Shown here: piece by piece, positions 1-7,710 of the stretch | How the letters are laid out: each line of letters opens with the position of its first letter | How positions within the stretch are numbered: the stretch's first letter is position 1 | From: VRUE01 sp963703335 | Lineage (GTDB): Bacteria > Actinomycetota > Thermoleophilia > Solirubrobacterales > 70-9 | Length of the DNA stretch: 64,000 bases | Direction of reading: 5' to 3' | Assembly: GCA_963703335.1 (NCBI GenBank) | Contig: OY969812.1 | Span: 868,001 to 932,000 of the forward strand | Made by a program: the position numbers and the translations under genes | Notes under the pieces: model-generated | Told to the model about the DNA's origin: nothing | The model's input: only the letters and a program-made list of their open reading frames with translations | The model's database searches: none

Positions 1-729
1 CGTCGGCGTCGTGATGAAGGTCCCGTTGCCCTTCCGGCCTTCGAAGACCAGCCGGTTCTTCAGCACGTGGCCGACCGGCGAGGTCGGCGCGTCGATCGTG
101 AAGTACTCGTGGTAATCGCCCTCCCAAGCAACCCCTGCCCGCAGGTAGACATTGTTTCCGAGCAGGTTGAAGCCGAAGCGGGCGGGCTCGCCCTGGGGCG
201 GGTCGATGTTGTAGACGGTCGCCGGCAGCTGCGGCGAGACGACGCCCAGCAGGGCCGCAACGGCGTAGCTCGTGCCCACGTTGGAGCCCGCCGGGCAAGA
301 GAGGGGCGTGGTCTCGAAGGTGCTCTGTGGGCACTGTGGCGTCGCCTGCGGGTTGACGCTGAGCCCAGCTGGGAGGTCGACGCGGACGGTCCTGATGTCG
401 CCCACCGGTTCTTCGAGTTTCACCGGCGGCGCCGGTTCTGTCGTCGTGTGCTTGATGATGAATTGAGTGAAGCCGATCTGAGGATGACCGGCGGCCTGTT
501 CGAAGAAGAGGCTGGGCGTATCGACCGAGCATTCGGTGGCGGGTGAATCCGAGAAGCAGGTTCCCGCCTGCCAGCCGTCGTCTACCTGGGGCGGCTTGTG
601 CTGTGGCGCGATGATTGTCGACTGGTCGATGGTTTCTGCGGAACCCGGAACCGCTCCGAAGCCCATTCCCAGCGCCAGAAGGACGGCGAATACCCCATTC
701 CCAAGCCAAATACGTGGGCCCTTCCGCAT
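1..729 (-). CDS. Secreted surface protein, C-terminus outside the window
   Basis: Reading frame on the minus strand starts at ATG 729 and stays open for 243 codons to the window edge, so the 3' end is missing. A strong Shine-Dalgarno (GGAGGAGG) lies about 7 nt upstream. The N-terminus is a signal peptide: RK, a hydrophobic core, then a likely cleavage site after GSA near residue 31. The mature part is rich in Pro, Thr and Gly and contains the segment VRVDLPAGLSVNPQATPQC near residue 115, followed by several Cys. Proteins with this 'LPxGLSVNP' stretch are, from memory, large secreted or surface proteins expanded in Solirubrobacterales. No enzymatic motif is visible and the function is unknown. 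It is transcribed divergently from the wHTH gene at 856. Confidence 0.75.
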   Translation of the reverse strand, partial: MRKGPRIWLGNGVFAVLLALGMGFGAVPGSAETIDQSTIIAPQHKPPQVDDGWQAGTCFSDSPATECSVDTPSLFFEQAAGHPQIGFTQFIIKHTTTEPAPPVKLEEPVGDIRTVRVDLPAGLSVNPQATPQCPQSTFETTPLSCPAGSNVGTSYAVAALLGVVSPQLPATVYNIDPPQGEPARFGFNLLGNNVYLRAGVAWEGDYHEYFTIDAPTSPVGHVLKNRLVFEGRKGNGTFITTPT

Positions 730-855
730 CTTGTGCCTCCTCCCATCGTCAGCCATCTGCTTAACCCTACCCGATATTCTAAAATTAGATCATCATTTTT
801 TGGTATCAATACAACTACAAGTTGGTAACCCAGTAGATCAATCGGAGGAAGTCCA
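730..855. promoter_or_regulatory. AT-rich divergent promoter region with small inverted repeat
   Basis: This 126-bp divergent intergenic region is strikingly AT-rich for the window at 775-825. It contains a perfect inverted repeat CAACT-ACA-AGTTG at 812-824. Both flanking genes have their own SD sequences (GGAGG at 843-847 for the gene on the right). The repeat could be an operator for the wHTH protein encoded next to it; that is inference. Confidence 0.4.
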
Positions 856-1152
856 ATGAACTGGCAGCTTCTGGCCCGCGCCAATACCCACCCCCTGCGC
901 ATCTCAATCCTGGAAGTGCTGGGCATGGAGGGTGGCCGCACCCTCTCCCCAAGCGACCTCAGCTACGAGCTGCGCACGCCGCTGAGCAACGTCAACTACC
1001 ACGTAACCGAGCTGCGCCGCACCGGCCTGGTCGAGCTCGCCGGCGAACGCCCCGTGCGTGGCGCCACCGAGCACTTCTATCGCGAGGCCAAGAACGGAGC
1101 CGCCCCGAGCCGTAACGGCAGCGCCGCCAAGAGGGTGAAGTCTCACGCGTAG
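856..1152 (+). CDS. Small ArsR-like winged-helix transcriptional regulator
   Basis: A 98-residue protein starting at ATG 856, nine nt after GGAGG. Residues about 12-75 form a winged helix-turn-helix of the ArsR/GntR-like fold: helix HPLRISILEVL, then LSPSDLSYEL as the first DNA-binding helix, SNVNYHVTELRRTGLVEL as the recognition helix, and a wing ending ATEHFYR. No metal-binding Cys cluster is present, so it is not a classic metal-sensing ArsR. The basic tail (RNGSAAKRVKSHA) may add DNA contacts. Because it is divergent from the secreted protein at 1-729, it may regulate that gene or itself. The ligand is unknown. Confidence 0.75.
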   Translation: MNWQLLARANTHPLRISILEVLGMEGGRTLSPSDLSYELRTPLSNVNYHVTELRRTGLVELAGERPVRGATEHFYREAKNGAAPSRNGSAAKRVKSHA

Positions 1153-1214
1153 CCAAAAGATCAGGGACTGGCACTCGCAGATGGCCCTACTCGTAGCGCG
1201 CTAGAGGCGAAAGA

Positions 1215-1287
1215 AGCGGACGACGGGTCTCGAACCCGCGACCTCGAGCTTGGGAAGCTCGCGCTCTACCAGCTGAGCTACGTCCGC
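1215..1287 (-). tRNA. tRNA-Gly (CCC anticodon)
   Basis: On the minus strand a full cloverleaf can be drawn: 7-bp acceptor stem GCGGACG/CGTCCGC, D-stem GCTC/GAGC, anticodon stem CGAGC/GCTCG with loop TTCCCAA (anticodon CCC), and a T-arm with loop TTCGAGA. The discriminator base is U, as expected for bacterial tRNA-Gly. CCA is not encoded (the next bases are TTC), so the tail must be added enzymatically. Confidence 0.95.
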
Positions 1288-1420
1288 GTGCTGGAATTCC
1301 TGATTCCAGAGCCATTTTAAGGGCATTTGGAACGGCTGTCCGGCTCGATTGAGTGGAAGCCAACTCCTACTCTATTCCGCTCGGGCATCGAAGCGGCAAC
1401 TTCGGCGAGGCCCTACCCTG

Positions 1421-1447
1421 GTACCCGCCAGCGGGTACACTCCTTCC
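1421..1447 (+). promoter_or_regulatory. Operator/promoter of the first toxin-antitoxin module
   Basis: A perfect inverted repeat GTACCCGC-CA-GCGGGTAC spans 1421-1438. A -10 box TACACT at 1436-1441 overlaps its right arm. This is the layout expected for an autoregulated toxin-antitoxin operon, where the antitoxin complex sits on the core promoter. The same arrangement occurs at 31445-31472 for the second module. Confidence 0.6.
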
Positions 1448-1723
1448 ATAGCCACCCAGCGCAAACAACGCAACGACCGCGTACAGGTCCCTCGCGACCC
1501 GGCCTTGGATCGCGCGATCAAGCGGGGCCGTGCCGCGATGGGTCCCTCGACCCCGACTTCAAAGGTCGTGCGGGAGTTGGCGCTGCGCGGCGCCGAGGCC
1601 CTTGAGGGTGACGAGGCCGCCGAGAGGAAAGCCGTGGACTTCGCGCTCAGTGTCGCCGACGGCACTTCCGGTCTTGACCTCGAGCGCTTGCGGAGCGCCC
1701 GCGAGCGTGCCTGGGGCCGGTGA
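1448..1723 (+). CDS. VapB-like antitoxin, start codon uncertain
   Basis: The frame encodes a basic N-terminus (TQRKQRNDRVQVPRD) and a helical segment KVVRELALRGAEAL, consistent with a small DNA-binding antitoxin. It overlaps the PIN toxin downstream by four bases (GTGA). The start is unclear. The open frame extends back to TTG 1349, but the operator and -10 box at 1421-1441 lie inside that extension. The codon six nt after the -10, where leaderless genes in this window start, is ATA at 1448; this gives 91 residues. Later candidates are TTG 1504 and ATG 1540, which would remove the basic region. I use 1448 as the best fit with modest confidence. Family assignment rests on context and size. Confidence 0.6.
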   Translation: MATQRKQRNDRVQVPRDPALDRAIKRGRAAMGPSTPTSKVVRELALRGAEALEGDEAAERKAVDFALSVADGTSGLDLERLRSARERAWGR

Positions 1724-2151
1724 GCTGGCCCAAGGGCCCCTGGGTGGCCGACACCTCCGCCTGGGCACGCGCCGGCGCCAAAGAGGTCGCGCCGCAATGG
1801 CGCGAGGTGGTGAAGGCGGGTGAGCTGATCGCCTGCGCGCCGGTGACGATGGAGATGATCTTCGACGCGCCCGATCGCGACGCCGTCGAGCGCGTCGCGG
1901 TGGCAATGGCGGGCTTTCGCCAAGCGCCGATCAGCCGCTCGGTCACCGACGCCGCGACCTGGGCGATGCGCGAGCTGGCCCAGCGCGGCGCCGGCGGCGC
2001 CCACCGGGTCAGAGTCCCCGACGCCCTCATCGCCGCCGCGGCAGCGGAACGAGGATTCGGGGTGCTGCATTACGACCAGCATTTCGACATCCTCGCGACC
2101 GTGCTCACCTTCACCAGCCAGTGGGTCGCTCCGGCCGGCTCGATCGACTGA
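1720..2151 (+). CDS. PIN-domain ribonuclease toxin (VapC-like)
   Basis: A 143-residue PIN-domain protein, the usual VapC length. The acidic residues of the nuclease site are visible: Asp in VADTSAWARA near residue 10, Glu in TMEMIFD near 45, Asp in VPDALIAAAA near 98, and Asp in LHYDQHFD near 116. VapC toxins cleave tRNA or rRNA when released from their antitoxin. The GTG start overlaps the antitoxin stop by four bases, so translation is probably coupled. The RNA target cannot be told from sequence. Confidence 0.88.
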   Translation: MSWPKGPWVADTSAWARAGAKEVAPQWREVVKAGELIACAPVTMEMIFDAPDRDAVERVAVAMAGFRQAPISRSVTDAATWAMRELAQRGAGGAHRVRVPDALIAAAAAERGFGVLHYDQHFDILATVLTFTSQWVAPAGSID

Positions 2152-2209
2152 TCTCCCGCCTGCCTGAGGTGAGCCGGGGCCGGCGGCCTCCACTCAGCAG
2201 TGCCCGCAA

Positions 2210-2284
2210 TTGGTTCTCGACAGGCGCGAGTACCTGAAGGAACTGGCTCGTCTGCAGGTCGAGCTGGCAGCGGGGCGATGGGAC
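2210..2284 (+). pseudogene. Possible relic of a PPK2-type polyphosphate kinase N-terminus
   Basis: A plus-strand frame reads DRREYLKELARLQVELA, resembling the helix before the Walker A region in PPK2 polyphosphate kinases (pattern YxxELxRLQxELxxLQ). The similarity stops within about 20 residues, at the 3' end of the ABC permease gene on the other strand. No Walker A follows. The match is short and judged by eye, so this is a weak call. Confidence 0.25.
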
Positions 2285-3063
2285 TACCCAGACAGATCGC
2301 GCCGGTCAAAGAGCCAAGCGCCAAGCGTCGCGACAACCACTGCCGCGACGGCGACGCCACAGAAGGCGAGCGGTTCGATGCCGTCTTCGATCGCATTTCC
2401 GTAGTACTTGAAGACCGAGATGTAACGCACACCCGAGAGATCGGAGTCGAGCCTGCCAGCCAGGTCGATCACGTACATCGAGACCAGAACCCCCGCCACG
2501 GATCCGGTGACGACGCTGGTGCGCAGGGACCAGCCGGTGGCAACGACGCCGAGTCCTGCGAACATCAGCGCCAACGGCCAGACGTTGGCGAAGCCGACGA
2601 TGACGGAGTCGAACTGCAGGCCGGCGCCGGAGAGCGCACTTCCGAGCCCGGTGAAGGCGATGGTGACTGCCAAGACCAGGGCCAACTCGACCGCCGTCGC
2701 CGCGAAGCTCGCAGCCGCGAGAGCGCTGCGCGAGACCGGCGCTGAGAGCAGGACGTCGAGGCGGCCGCTTTCAGCGGAGCCGGAGAGGCCGCTTGCGACC
2801 GCCCGCACCGCCAGGTAGCCAAGGGCGAGTGGCACGATCAGGCTCAGCATCTCGGCCTGGAGGTACTGCTCGACATTGGCCAATTCGCTGACTCCGAACG
2901 CTTCCTTGAGCGCCGGCGGATACCCCTTGGTCGCCTTCGAGAGCGCGTCTTCGATCGAGGGGAAGATCGAGACGATGAAGGCAGACCAAAGGCCAAGGGG
3001 AAGCCCCCAGGCGAGGACCGAGCGGCGCCGGTCGCGCAGGTGGGCCGCGACCAGATGCCTCAT
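2284..3063 (-). CDS. ABC-2 type transporter permease
   Basis: A 259-residue integral membrane protein with a cytoplasmic N-terminus (HLRDRRRSVLAWGLPLG), a first membrane span, a large loop, and about five further hydrophobic helices, typical of ABC-2 exporter permeases of the ABC-transporter/gliding or drug-export type. The start ATG overlaps the stop of the ATPase gene at 3060-3063 (ATGA), so the two are translationally coupled. The substrate is unknown. Segment GLSGSAESGRLDVLLSAPVS is the conserved cytoplasmic coupling helix region where the ATPase docks. It probably forms a 2+2 exporter with the adjacent ATPase. Confidence 0.85.
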   Translation of the reverse strand: MRHLVAAHLRDRRRSVLAWGLPLGLWSAFIVSIFPSIEDALSKATKGYPPALKEAFGVSELANVEQYLQAEMLSLIVPLALGYLAVRAVASGLSGSAESGRLDVLLSAPVSRSALAAASFAATAVELALVLAVTIAFTGLGSALSGAGLQFDSVIVGFANVWPLALMFAGLGVVATGWSLRTSVVTGSVAGVLVSMYVIDLAGRLDSDLSGVRYISVFKYYGNAIEDGIEPLAFCGVAVAAVVVATLGAWLFDRRDLSG

Positions 3064-3998
3064 CCAGCCCCGTCCTCCGTGTAGTAGGTGAGGAAGACCT
3101 TCTCGAGCGTCGGGTGGGCGATCTCGACGTCGGTGACGTGGTGGCCGGCGATCGCCTTGATCGCCTGGTCGAGATCTCCGCCGATGAGGAAGGAGGCGCG
3201 TCGGCCCTCGACCTTCAGCTCGCTGACCCCCGCAAGCGCCTCCAGCTCGGCAAGACCAGCCGGCTCGGCCAGCTCCAGCCTCACCCGGCGCTTGGCCTTG
3301 CCGAGCAGGTCGGCGATCCGCTCCACGGCGATCAGGCGTCCGGCGCGCACGATGCCGACTCGGTCGCAGACTCGCTCCAGCTCGTCGAGCTCATGCGAGG
3401 AGATGAAGACCGCGCAGCCGCGTTCGCGCTCCTCACCGACCAGGGCCAGGAACTCCTCCTGCATCAGGGGGTCAAGCCCACTAGTCGGCTCGTCGAGGAT
3501 CAGCAGCTCAGGTTCGTGGAAGGTCGCGAGGATCAGGCCGACCTTCTGCCGGTTGCCGCGCGAGAGCTCGCCCAAAGGGCGGTCGAGGTTGGCTCGAAAG
3601 CGCTTCGCCAGCGCCTCCGCCCTGCCGATGCCCTCCATCCTGCGAAGTCGCGCCAACAGCGAGAGCGCTTCGCGGCCCGTGGCCTCTTTCCCGTAACCGA
3701 AGTCCCCCGGCAGGTTGCCGAGCCGCGCCCGGATCGCAACACTCTCGCGCCGGCTGTCGAGTCCGAAGATGCGAGCGCTGCCGGAGGTCGGATGGAGAAG
3801 GTCGAGCAAGGTGCGGATAGTCGTCGTCTTGCCCGCCCCGTTAGGGCCGAGAAACCCAAAGACCTCCCCAGCCTCGACCGTGATCGTCACGTCCTCGATG
3901 CCACGCGCGCTCCCATAGGACTTCGTCAGCCGTTCGGTCTCGATCACTGGCACGGCGCCATGCTCGCAGGCCCGCGCGGCCCTCAGCAAAGTTTGCAT
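3060..3998 (-). CDS. ABC transporter ATP-binding protein
   Basis: ATPase subunit of the exporter. From the start used here, Walker A is GPNGAGKTT at about residues 51-59, the signature is LSRGNRQ, Walker B is LLILDEPTSGLDP and the switch His lies in SSHELDEL. The C-terminal about 90 residues resemble the accessory domain of drug/lipid ABC-2 ATPases. I chose ATG 3998; GTG 3953 (VPVIETERL) is an equally good alternative giving 298 residues and starting directly at the conserved domain. The promoter region is divergent and only about 27 bp from the NRAMP start. Substrate unknown. Confidence 0.85.
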   Translation of the reverse strand: MQTLLRAARACEHGAVPVIETERLTKSYGSARGIEDVTITVEAGEVFGFLGPNGAGKTTTIRTLLDLLHPTSGSARIFGLDSRRESVAIRARLGNLPGDFGYGKEATGREALSLLARLRRMEGIGRAEALAKRFRANLDRPLGELSRGNRQKVGLILATFHEPELLILDEPTSGLDPLMQEEFLALVGEERERGCAVFISSHELDELERVCDRVGIVRAGRLIAVERIADLLGKAKRRVRLELAEPAGLAELEALAGVSELKVEGRRASFLIGGDLDQAIKAIAGHHVTDVEIAHPTLEKVFLTYYTEDGAG

Positions 3999-4025
3999 CG
4001 CCCGAGCGCGAGAGTATGGATTCCC

Positions 4026-5330
4026 GTGCCAGAGCCCCGCGCCCACCGCACGCCCGGCCGCCACACGCATTGGCGCCTGGCCCGTCGCCGGCACTTCTTG
4101 CTGCGCGCTGGCACGATGGCGGCGTTGCTGGCGGTCGTCGGCCCGGGGCTGTTGGCGGGCCTCTCCGACGATGATCCGGCGGGGATCACGACTTACTCGA
4201 TCCTCGGTGCCAAGTACGGCTACGAGCTGCTCTGGGTCCTGACCCTCTCCACCGCGGCGCTGATCGTCTTTCACGAGCTCGGCGTGCGCTTGGGGATCGT
4301 CACCGGCAAGGGGCTACTGACGCTCGTCCGCGAGCACTACGGCGGCCGCGCCGCCGGGCTGGTGCTGTCGGCGCTGGTGATCGCCAACACCGGCACGCTG
4401 TGCGCCGAGTTCGCCGGGGTGGCGGCCGGGATGGAACTTCTCGGCGGGATGAGCCGCCACCTCAGCGTTCCGCTGGCGGCGCTCGGCGTCTCGGCCCTCG
4501 TCCTGCGTGAGAACTTCCGCCACGTCGAGCACTTCCTGCTCGCGCTGAGCTCGGTCTTCGTCGCCTATGTGATCTCGGGGGTGCTCGCGCATCCCGACTG
4601 GGGCGCAGCCGCCAAGGGACTGGTCGTACCGAGCATGCCGCTTAACCGTGAGGCGCTGCTCGTCGCCGTCGCCACGGTCGGCACGACGCTGGCGCCGTGG
4701 GGGCTGGCATTCATCCAGTCCTACGCCGTCGACAAGAAGCTCAAGGTCAAGGATCTGCGCTACGAGCGAATCGACGTGATCATCGGCGCCGTGCTTACCG
4801 GCGTGATCGGTTTCTTCGTCGTGATCGCTTGCGCGGCGACGCTGCACGTCCAGGGCATCGAGGTCAACGACGCAAGCGACGCGGCCCGGGCGCTCGAACC
4901 TCTGGCCGGCGACACCGCGGCGACTCTGTTCGGCCTCGGCTTCCTCGGGGCCGCGCTGCTGGCCGCAGCCATCGTCCCCCTCTCGACCGCCTACTCGATC
5001 TCCGAGACGCTCGGCCGAAAAGCCGACATCGACGACAGCTTCGGCGAGGCACGGGCCTTCTACCTGAGCTTCGGTGCCGTTACCGCCGTTGCGGCGACGG
5101 TGGTGTTGATCCCCGGCGCACCGCTTATCCCGATCCTCTTTCTGACCCAGGCGCTGAACGCGGTCCTCCTCCTCGTGCTCCTGCCCTTCATCCGCTCGCT
5201 CGCCAAGGACCGTGGGCTGATGGGAGATCATGCCCTCGGCCACGCCGACCGCTGGGTGACCGGCATCGCCCTCTCTCTTGTCGCTGCGTCGGTCCTTGCA
5301 CTCGGCGCTCTCACCATTGGCACGGTGTAG
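4026..5330 (+). CDS. NRAMP-family divalent metal transporter, atypical metal site
   Basis: A polytopic membrane protein of about 434 residues with NRAMP hallmarks: VVGPGLLAGLSDDDPAG in helix 1, followed by ITTYSILGAKYGYELLW. Canonical Mn/Fe transporters have DPGN in helix 1 and MPH in helix 6. Here helix 1 reads DDPAG and helix 6 reads TTLAPWGLAFIQS, so the metal-binding Met is absent. This resembles NRAMP-related proteins with altered selectivity (for example Mg2+ transporters), but selectivity cannot be assigned. GTG 4026 follows a TATGGA -10-like box by five nt; ATG 4116 is the alternative and would drop only the poorly conserved N-terminus. It converges on the ZIP gene with adjacent stops. 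Confidence 0.85.
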   Translation: MPEPRAHRTPGRHTHWRLARRRHFLLRAGTMAALLAVVGPGLLAGLSDDDPAGITTYSILGAKYGYELLWVLTLSTAALIVFHELGVRLGIVTGKGLLTLVREHYGGRAAGLVLSALVIANTGTLCAEFAGVAAGMELLGGMSRHLSVPLAALGVSALVLRENFRHVEHFLLALSSVFVAYVISGVLAHPDWGAAAKGLVVPSMPLNREALLVAVATVGTTLAPWGLAFIQSYAVDKKLKVKDLRYERIDVIIGAVLTGVIGFFVVIACAATLHVQGIEVNDASDAARALEPLAGDTAATLFGLGFLGAALLAAAIVPLSTAYSISETLGRKADIDDSFGEARAFYLSFGAVTAVAATVVLIPGAPLIPILFLTQALNAVLLLVLLPFIRSLAKDRGLMGDHALGHADRWVTGIALSLVAASVLALGALTIGTV

Positions 5331-6071
5331 TCAGACACCGAGGGCAAAGCTGAGCCCGAGCATCACCGCGCCACCGAGCGCCACGCCACCACTCGGCCCG
5401 AGCCGCGCCGGCCCGGCATATGCCTTCGGCAACAGCTCCACCGCGATCAAAGACAGCATGGCACCGGCCGCGAAAGCGAAGGAGAAGGGCAGCAGGGACT
5501 GGATCTGCTCGACAAGGAGAAAGGCAAGCAGCGCGCCAACCGGCTGAGGAGCGCTGGTCCCGACAGCCGCCCAGAACTGACGGGTGCGGCTGAAGCCAGA
5601 CGCTGCCATCGGAATAGCGACGCTGGTCCCCTCGGGAATGTTCTGGATCGCGATCGCGAGGATCACGAACAGGCTGAGTCCGGCACGGTCAGAGGCGAAG
5701 GCCGTGCCAATCGCGAATCCCTCGGGGAGGCTGTGGACGAAGAGCACCAGGAAGACCAAGGCAGAAGTGCGCGCGCCGGTTCCGCTGCGCCCCATGAACG
5801 TGGTCTGGGGGTTCAGTCGTCGTCGGGCAAAGACCACTAGTCCCACGCCGACCACAAGGCCACCGACCACTGTGAGAGCAGACCCTTCGTCGGCTGCGGG
5901 GATCAGCAAACCCGCGATCGAGGTCACCCCCATCACTCCTGCGGCAAAGCCGAGGAAGATCGGCGCTAGCTGGGCAGCGCGACTATCCAGGAAAAAGACA
6001 GGGATCGCGCCGAGGCCAGTTGCGAGCGCGGTGCCTGACGCAGCAAATACCAAAACCACCGCGTCGGGCAT
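5331..6071 (-). CDS. ZIP-family metal transporter
   Basis: A 246-residue membrane protein with eight predicted spans and the two ZIP metal-binding helices: HSLPEGFAIG (helix 4) and QNIPEGTSVA (helix 5). A short loop after helix 3 carries RRRLNPQTTF in place of a His-rich region. ZIP proteins import zinc or other divalent cations toward the cytoplasm. Its stop abuts that of the NRAMP-like gene on the opposite strand, making a small metal-transport locus. No metal-sensing regulator is adjacent. Confidence 0.88.
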   Translation of the reverse strand: MPDAVVLVFAASGTALATGLGAIPVFFLDSRAAQLAPIFLGFAAGVMGVTSIAGLLIPAADEGSALTVVGGLVVGVGLVVFARRRLNPQTTFMGRSGTGARTSALVFLVLFVHSLPEGFAIGTAFASDRAGLSLFVILAIAIQNIPEGTSVAIPMAASGFSRTRQFWAAVGTSAPQPVGALLAFLLVEQIQSLLPFSFAFAAGAMLSLIAVELLPKAYAGPARLGPSGGVALGGAVMLGLSFALGV

Positions 6072-6415
6072 TTTGGAACCCTAACGACCGACCATCACGA
6101 TTTGCGCCTGAGCAAAACGGCGCTGGGTCGAGCCCGGGACGCGCGCCCAACAGGCGGTGTTCGGAGTTGATTGGCGGCTCTAGCGAGAACCTAATTGTGC
6201 CGGCACTCGGAGCGCTGTCTCGAGTTGCAGCGCGACTATGCCGATCTCGCTGTGGGCGTTGTCGATGCGAGCCTCCTCGCTCTGGTCGAGCGCCTCGGAG
6301 AGCCGAAGGTCGCAACGCTCCACTTCGCCTTTCGCGCTGAGCGCATAACCATTCATGGGCTACTGTGGCTCAGCCGGGGGATCCCCCCGGCGACTGCGAC
6401 GGACTGGAGGATGAG
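6072..6415. other. 344-bp gap holding a PIN relic and a leader hairpin
   Basis: No intact gene is seen. The stretch holds the VapC relic described separately (6219-6335) and, near its right end, a perfect short hairpin GCCGGGGG-ATC-CCCCCGGC at 6373-6391. A TACTGT -10-like box at 6361-6366 would start a transcript just before this hairpin, making it part of the leader of the gene at 6416. Confidence 0.45.
6219..6335 (+). pseudogene. VapC (PIN domain) C-terminal relic
   Basis: The plus-strand frame reads LELQRDYADLAVGVVDASL then LALVERLGEPKVATL, which matches the C-terminal part of PIN toxins (pattern YADLPLGLxDASxxALAERLGxxxIATLD). The N-terminal half with the first catalytic Asp is missing, and the sequence leaves the family pattern after ATL. 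No antitoxin gene is left. I read this as a degraded toxin fragment. Confidence 0.6.
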
Positions 6416-6694
6416 ATGGCGTATGTGATCGTCAACGACTTCGAGGGCGGCACGAGGGAGCAGTACGACGCCACGACCGCTGTGGTGCACCCGGCGGGTG
6501 GCCTGCCCACCGGCCAGACGCATCACTACGCCGGGCCGAGCGCGAACGGTTGGGTCGTCGTCGCGGTCTGGGAGTCGAAGGAGATCTGGGAGAAGTTCCG
6601 CGACGAGACGCTGTTGCCCGCCTTCGAGGGGGAAGGGTCCGTGCTGCCGGGCCCACCGAAGACGACGGAGTTCGAGGTCGAGGTCGAGCTCTAA
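6416..6694 (+). CDS. Small dimeric alpha-beta barrel protein (ABM-like)
   Basis: A 92-residue protein starting at ATG 6416, five nt after GGAGG. The order MAYVIVNDFEGG, QYDATTAVVHPAGGLP, QTHHYAGPSANGWVVVAVWES, then EKFRDETLLPAF fits the beta-alpha-beta-beta ferredoxin-like fold of dimeric alpha-beta barrel proteins (antibiotic biosynthesis monooxygenase superfamily). Members include heme-degrading and quinone-forming monooxygenases and many proteins of unknown role. No cofactor-binding residue allows a closer call. It stands alone between a pseudogene and a membrane protein. Confidence 0.7.
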   Translation: MAYVIVNDFEGGTREQYDATTAVVHPAGGLPTGQTHHYAGPSANGWVVVAVWESKEIWEKFRDETLLPAFEGEGSVLPGPPKTTEFEVEVEL

Positions 6695-6766
6695 GACCTT
6701 TGGCGCCACCCAACACAGCGTCGCCCTATAAAGACGCTGGCAAATCGCGCTAACCTGCCGATTGCT

Positions 6767-7642
6767 GTGGGTATAGAGGCTGGGCAGGATCAGGGCAGCG
6801 GCGCCCCCGCCGAGGGGAGGATGGCGCGGGGCTGGCGCCTGACGAAGGCCGCGTGGGCGCTGATCCGGCGGGACCCGACGATGATCTCGATCGCGCTGAT
6901 GGGCGCGGGCTGCGGGTTGGCGGGGGGCGCCGCGATCCTCTACTTCACCGGCTACTTCGACTCGCCGACCAACTCGCGGGGCGACCTAGCGCTGGCGGCG
7001 ATCATCGGCCTCTACCCGATGACATTCCTCAGTGTCTTCTTCAACGTCGCCCTTGCGGGCGCTGCCGCAGCCAGCTTCGACGGCCGGCCGATCGGTGTCC
7101 GGGAGGCGCTCGGCATCTCCTGGAAGCGGCTGGGTCGGATCGCGCAGTGGTCGCTGCTGGCGGCCGGAGTGGGCCTCATCCTGGAGCAGATCGCTTCGCG
7201 AATCCCCGGCGCCGGGCGCCTCGCGTCCTGGCTGCTCGGTGCCGCCTGGAGCCTGGCGACGATCTTCGCCGTGCCGCTGCTGGCGCTCGAGGGTGCCGGA
7301 CCGCTCGAGACCGCCAAAGAGTCAGTCCACCTGATCAAGAGCAAATGGGGTGAGGGAATCACCGGCTTGGCCAGCATCGGCGTCTGGACCGTCTTCGCCA
7401 TGATCCCGGTGGGGATTCTCTTCGCGGTCGGCCTCAGCGTGAGGAACCAGGACGCGACGCTTAGTGCCGCGCTAATCGCGATCGCGGTCGGGGCGATCCT
7501 GCTGGTCTCGGCTCTCTCGCTCGCCACTCGGCAGGTCTTCTCCGTCGCCCTCTACCGCTATGCCAGTGGGGTGCCCGACACAGGGGGTTTCGCCGCCGCC
7601 GACCTCGAAGAACCGTTCCGCCGCCGCCGCGGCGGCGACTGA
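6767..7642 (+). CDS. DUF6159-like multi-pass membrane protein
   Basis: A 291-residue membrane protein with about six hydrophobic helices arranged as three pairs, a short hydrophilic N-terminus (MARGWRLTKAAWALIRRDP) and an Arg-rich C-terminus. The N-terminal pattern is typical of the DUF6159 family found in actinobacteria; no function is known. Start GTG 6767 is used. ATG 6821 also fits, but its GGAGG directly abuts the start and is too close to act as a ribosome site. It precedes the cytochrome c maturation pair by about 70 nt, without evident functional link. Confidence 0.65.
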   Translation: MGIEAGQDQGSGAPAEGRMARGWRLTKAAWALIRRDPTMISIALMGAGCGLAGGAAILYFTGYFDSPTNSRGDLALAAIIGLYPMTFLSVFFNVALAGAAAASFDGRPIGVREALGISWKRLGRIAQWSLLAAGVGLILEQIASRIPGAGRLASWLLGAAWSLATIFAVPLLALEGAGPLETAKESVHLIKSKWGEGITGLASIGVWTVFAMIPVGILFAVGLSVRNQDATLSAALIAIAVGAILLVSALSLATRQVFSVALYRYASGVPDTGGFAAADLEEPFRRRRGGD

Positions 7643-7710
7643 CCGGCCCAGCTCACCTCAGGCCGGCATGGCGGTTGCCGGAGGGCGGGGAGAACTAACC
7701 TTCGGCGTCC

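Noticed and set aside
2163..2174. CCTGAGGTGAGC inverted match to about 7650-7661
   Set aside because: Twelve bases in a 64-kb GC-rich window can recur by chance; no longer similarity around it.
3114..4025. N-terminal extension of the NRAMP frame
   Set aside because: It runs through the ABC ATPase gene on the other strand and has no NRAMP similarity.
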